Of a stretch of 64,000 nucleotides of DNA, positions 61,001-64,000 are shown in pieces. Position 1 is the stretch's first letter. Each line of letters starts with the position of its first letter. The notes beneath the pieces are model-generated. The model did not search any database, was not told the origin of the DNA, and worked only from the letters and a program-made list of their open reading frames with translations. Source of the DNA: Siphonodentalium dalli (Eukaryota > Mollusca > Scaphopoda > Gadilida > Siphonodentaliidae); the NCBI GenBank assembly GCA_032622095.1, contig CP136069.1, forward strand, positions 103,816,278 through 103,880,277. Reading direction: 5' to 3'. The position numbers and the translations under genes were made by a program.

Positions 61001-62970
61001 GGTGGTCAACCGAGGGTCAACTGGTCCGGGTTTTCTAAAAGGCGGGTAGGAATGGTGATTATGTGGGCATAAAGCGACAGCTTGTGCCACTAAATACTCA
61101 AACTATACGAAATTTCCTTCAAAATTTGTCGATTTTTACGTACCATCCCGCCAGGATAACTGTAGGTGGTCAAGCGATGGTCAACTGGTCCGAGTTTTCT
61201 GTAATGCGGGTAGGAGTGGTTATTATGTGGGCATAAAGCGATAGCTTATGCCACTAAATACTCAAACTATACAAAATTTCCTTCAAAATTGTTCGATTTT
61301 TACGTAACATCCCCCCAGGATATCTGTAGGTGGTCAACCGAGGGACAACTGGTCCGGGTTTTTGTAAGGCGGGTAGGAGTGGTGATTATGTGGGCATAAA
61401 GCGATAGCTTGTGCCACTAAATACTCAAACTATACAAAATTTCCTTCAAAATTGGTCGATTTTTACGTGCCATCCGCCCAGGATAGCTGTAGGTGGTCAA
61501 CCGAGGGTCAACTGGTTTGGGTTTTATGAAAGACGGGTTTTATGAAAGACGGGTAGGAATGGTGATTATGCGGGCATAAAGCGACAGCTTGTGCCACTAA
61601 ATACTCAAACTATACGAAATTTCCTTCAAAATTGGTCGATTTTTACGTACCATCCCCCAGGATATATGTAGGTGGGCAACCGAGTGTCAACTGGTCCGGG
61701 TTTTCTGAAAGACGGGTAGGAATGGTGATTATGTGGGCATAAAGCGACATCTTGTGCAACTAAATACTCAAACTATACGAAATTTCCTTCAAAATTGGTC
61801 GATTTTTACGTACCATCACCCAGGATATCTGTATGTGGTCAACCGAGGGTCAACTGGTCCGGGTTTTCTGTAAGGCGGGTAAGAATGGTGATTATGTTGG
61901 CATAAAGCGACAGCTTGTGCCACTTAATACTCAAACTATACGAAATTTCCTTCAAAATTGGTCGATTTTTACGTGCCACTCCACCCAGGGTATGTGTAGG
62001 TTGTCAAACGAGGGTCAACTGGTCCGGGTTTTCTGTAAGGCGGGTAGGAATGGCGATTATGTGGGCATAAAGCGACAGCATGAGCCACTAAATACTCGAA
62101 CTATACGAAATTTCCTTCAAAATTGGTCGATTTTTACTTACCATCCCCCCCCCCCCCGGATATATGTAGGTGGTCAACCGAGTGTCAACTGGTCCGGGTT
62201 TTCTGAAAGACGGGTAGGAATGGTGATTATGTGGGCATAAAGCGACATCTTGTGCAACTAAATACTCAAACTATACGAAATTTCCTTCAAAATTGGTCGA
62301 TTTTTACGTTCCATCCCCCCAGGATATCTGTAGGTGGTCAACCGAGGGTTAACTGGTCCGGGTTTTTCTGTGAGGCGGGTTGTAATGGTAATTATGTGGG
62401 CATAAAGCTACAGCTTGTGCCACTAAATACTCAAACTATACGAAATTTCCTTCAAAATTGGTCGATTTTTACGTACCACGCCCCCCCCCCCCCCAGGGTA
62501 TCTGTAGGTGGTCAACCGAGGGTCAACTGGTCCGGGTTTTCTGAAAGGCGGGTAGGAATGGTAATTAAGTGGGCATAAATCGACAGCTTGTGCCACTAAA
62601 TACTCAAACTATACGAAATTTCCTTCAAAATTGGTCGATTTTTACATACCACCGCCCCTCCCCCCCCCCCAGGGTATCTGTAGGTGGTCAACCGAGGGTC
62701 AACTGGTCCGGGTTTTCTGAAAGGCGGGTAGGAATGGTAATTATGTGGGCATAAAGCGACAGCTTGTGCCACTAAATACTCAAACTATACGAAATTTCCT
62801 TCAAAATTTGTCGATTTTTACGTAACATCCCCCCAGGATATCTGTAGGTGGTCAAGCGAGGGTCAACTGGTCCGGGTTTTTTGTAAGGCGGGTAGGAATG
62901 GTGATTATGTGGGCATAAAGCGACAGCTTGTGCCACTAAATACTCGAACTATACGAAATTTCCTTCAAAA
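58020..62970. repeat. ~2.475-kb higher-order repeat, about two copies
   Basis: The deleted variant CAGTAGGGTCAACTGGTCAG lies near 58038 and 60513 (2,475 bp apart). The GTAAAAGGCGGGTAGGAAGG variant at 58397 and 60872, and open frames at 59358 and 61833, keep the same offset. The second copy drifts into a different monomer order after about 62560. A related piece occurs once at 57360-58020. Confidence 0.8.
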
Positions 62971-64000
62971 TTGGTCGATTTTTACGTGCCATCACTCAGG
63001 ATATCTGTAGGTGGTCAACCGAGTGTCAACTGGTTCGGGTTTTATGAAAGGCGGGTAGGAATGGTGATTATGCGGTCATAAAGCGACAGCTTGTGCCACT
63101 AAATACTCAAACTATACGAAATTTCCTTCAAAATTGGTCGATTTTTACGTACCATCCCCCCAGGATATCTGTAGGTGGTCAACAGAGTGTCAACTGGTCC
63201 GGGTTTTCTGAAAGACGGGTAGGAATGGTCATTATGTGGGCATAAAGCGACAGCTTGTGCAACTAAATACTCAATCTATACGAAATTTCCTTCAAAATTG
63301 GTCGATATTTACGTACCATCCCCCCCCAGGATAACTGTAGGTGGTCAACCGAGGGTCAACTGGTCCGGGTTTTCGGTAAGGCGGGTAGGAATGGTGACTA
63401 TGTGGGCATAAAGCGATATCTGAAGGTGGTCAACCGAGGGTCAACTGGTCCGAGTTTTCTGTAAGGCGGGTAGGAATGGTGATTATGTGGGCATAAAGCG
63501 ACAGCTTGTGCAACTAAATACTCAAACTATACGAAATTTCCATCAAAATTGGTCGATTTGTACGTACCATCACCCCAGGATATATGTAGGTGGTCAACCG
63601 AGGGTCAACTGGTCCGGGTTTTCTGTAAGGCGGGTAAGAATGGTGATTATGTTGGCATAAAGCGACAGCTTGTGCCACTAAATACTCAAACTATACGAAA
63701 TTTCCTTCAAAATTGGTCGATTTTTACGTGCCATCCTCCCAGGATATCTGTAGGTGGTCAACCGAGGGTCAACTGGTCAGAGTATTCTGTAAGGCGGGTA
63801 GGAATGGTGATTATGTGGGAATAAAGCGACAGCTTGTGCCACTAAATACTCAAACTATACGAAATTTCCTTCAAAATTGGTCGATTTTTATGTACCACCC
63901 GCCCCCCAGGGTATCTGTAGGTGGTCAACCGAGGGTCAACTGGTCCGGGTTTTCTGAAAGGCGGGTAGGAATGGTAATTATGTGGGCATAAAGCGACAGC

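Larger units (their letters stand above)
40444..64000. repeat. ~164-bp satellite array, second segment (about 140 monomers), runs off the window
   Basis: The same monomer and orientation as 24835-28600, continuing to the window end. Monomers are 164-165 bp with a C-run of about 4 to 19 between ACGTACCAT/CAC and the following AGGATATCTG or AGGGTATCTG block. Marked variants recur in fixed order: a monomer cut to about half length, a CCACTATTAAAATACTC insertion and a duplicated GAAAGACGGGTTTTAT. They reveal higher-order repeats. Open frames of 60-200 codons exist only because 165 is a multiple of three. Such an array is typical of centromeric, pericentromeric or subtelomeric heterochromatin; location cannot be told from the window. 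Confidence 0.97.

Noticed and set aside
41194..63991. Many plus-strand frames of 60-200 codons with repeating protein motifs (QLVPLNTQTIRNF, STEGQLVRVF)
   Set aside because: They follow the ~164-bp satellite, change frame whenever the C-run changes length, and have no start or splice context. A repeat protein would need consistent frame keeping.

Overview
The window looks like intergenic DNA from a repeat-rich animal genome, most likely a marine invertebrate. The evidence is AT-rich DNA without compact operons or long open frames, terminal-inverted-repeat transposons with target-site duplications (TSDs), foldback MITE families, TA- and TTAA-flanked elements, and a satellite array with higher-order structure. 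I cannot name the species. No intact host gene is convincingly visible.

Region 1 (1-3353) holds one possible terminal exon, a threefold degenerate ~365-bp tandem repeat and two small hairpin elements. Region 2 (3360-20159) is the most striking object: a 16.8-kb near-perfect palindrome with ~7.9-kb arms around a 226-bp spacer. It starts AGTAGTATAG, ends CTATACTACT and is flanked by the 6-bp direct repeat TGCGTT, so it inserted as one unit. Size, AG terminus and 6-bp TSD are what is known for Polinton/Maverick-type elements, but no polymerase, integrase, ATPase or capsid gene is visible. Each arm carries subterminal arrays of a GGTCGATGACC-type motif, a 199-codon reading frame with a zinc-ribbon-like C-terminus, and a decayed reading frame that I read as two PC4-like (transcriptional coactivator p15) domains. 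The right arm alone has a 708-bp hAT-type insertion, with an 8-bp TSD, inside the PC4-like frame.

Region 3 (20173-23480) holds a 38-bp minisatellite, a ~160-bp tandem repeat with an AAGATGGC core, a CA tract and a CpG-rich repeat. Region 4 (23481-24834) is a 1.35-kb foldback element abutting the main satellite. Region 5 (24835-28600 and 40444-64000) is a ~164-bp satellite with a poly-C tract of variable length in each monomer and nested higher-order repeats (~1.41, ~2.48 and ~6.72 kb). Region 6 (28603-40441) is an 11.8-kb insertion that splits the satellite at a TA. It has short inverted termini, subterminal AGCTA-motif fields, inverted arrays of a ~147-bp repeat, several foldback MITEs, a TTAA-flanked Kolobok-like MITE and one promoter-like spot.

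The elements are nested, which gives a relative history: satellite before the TA-flanked element before the TTAA-flanked MITE, and the palindrome before the hAT insertion. The many open frames in the satellite are by-products of a monomer length near a multiple of three, not genes.
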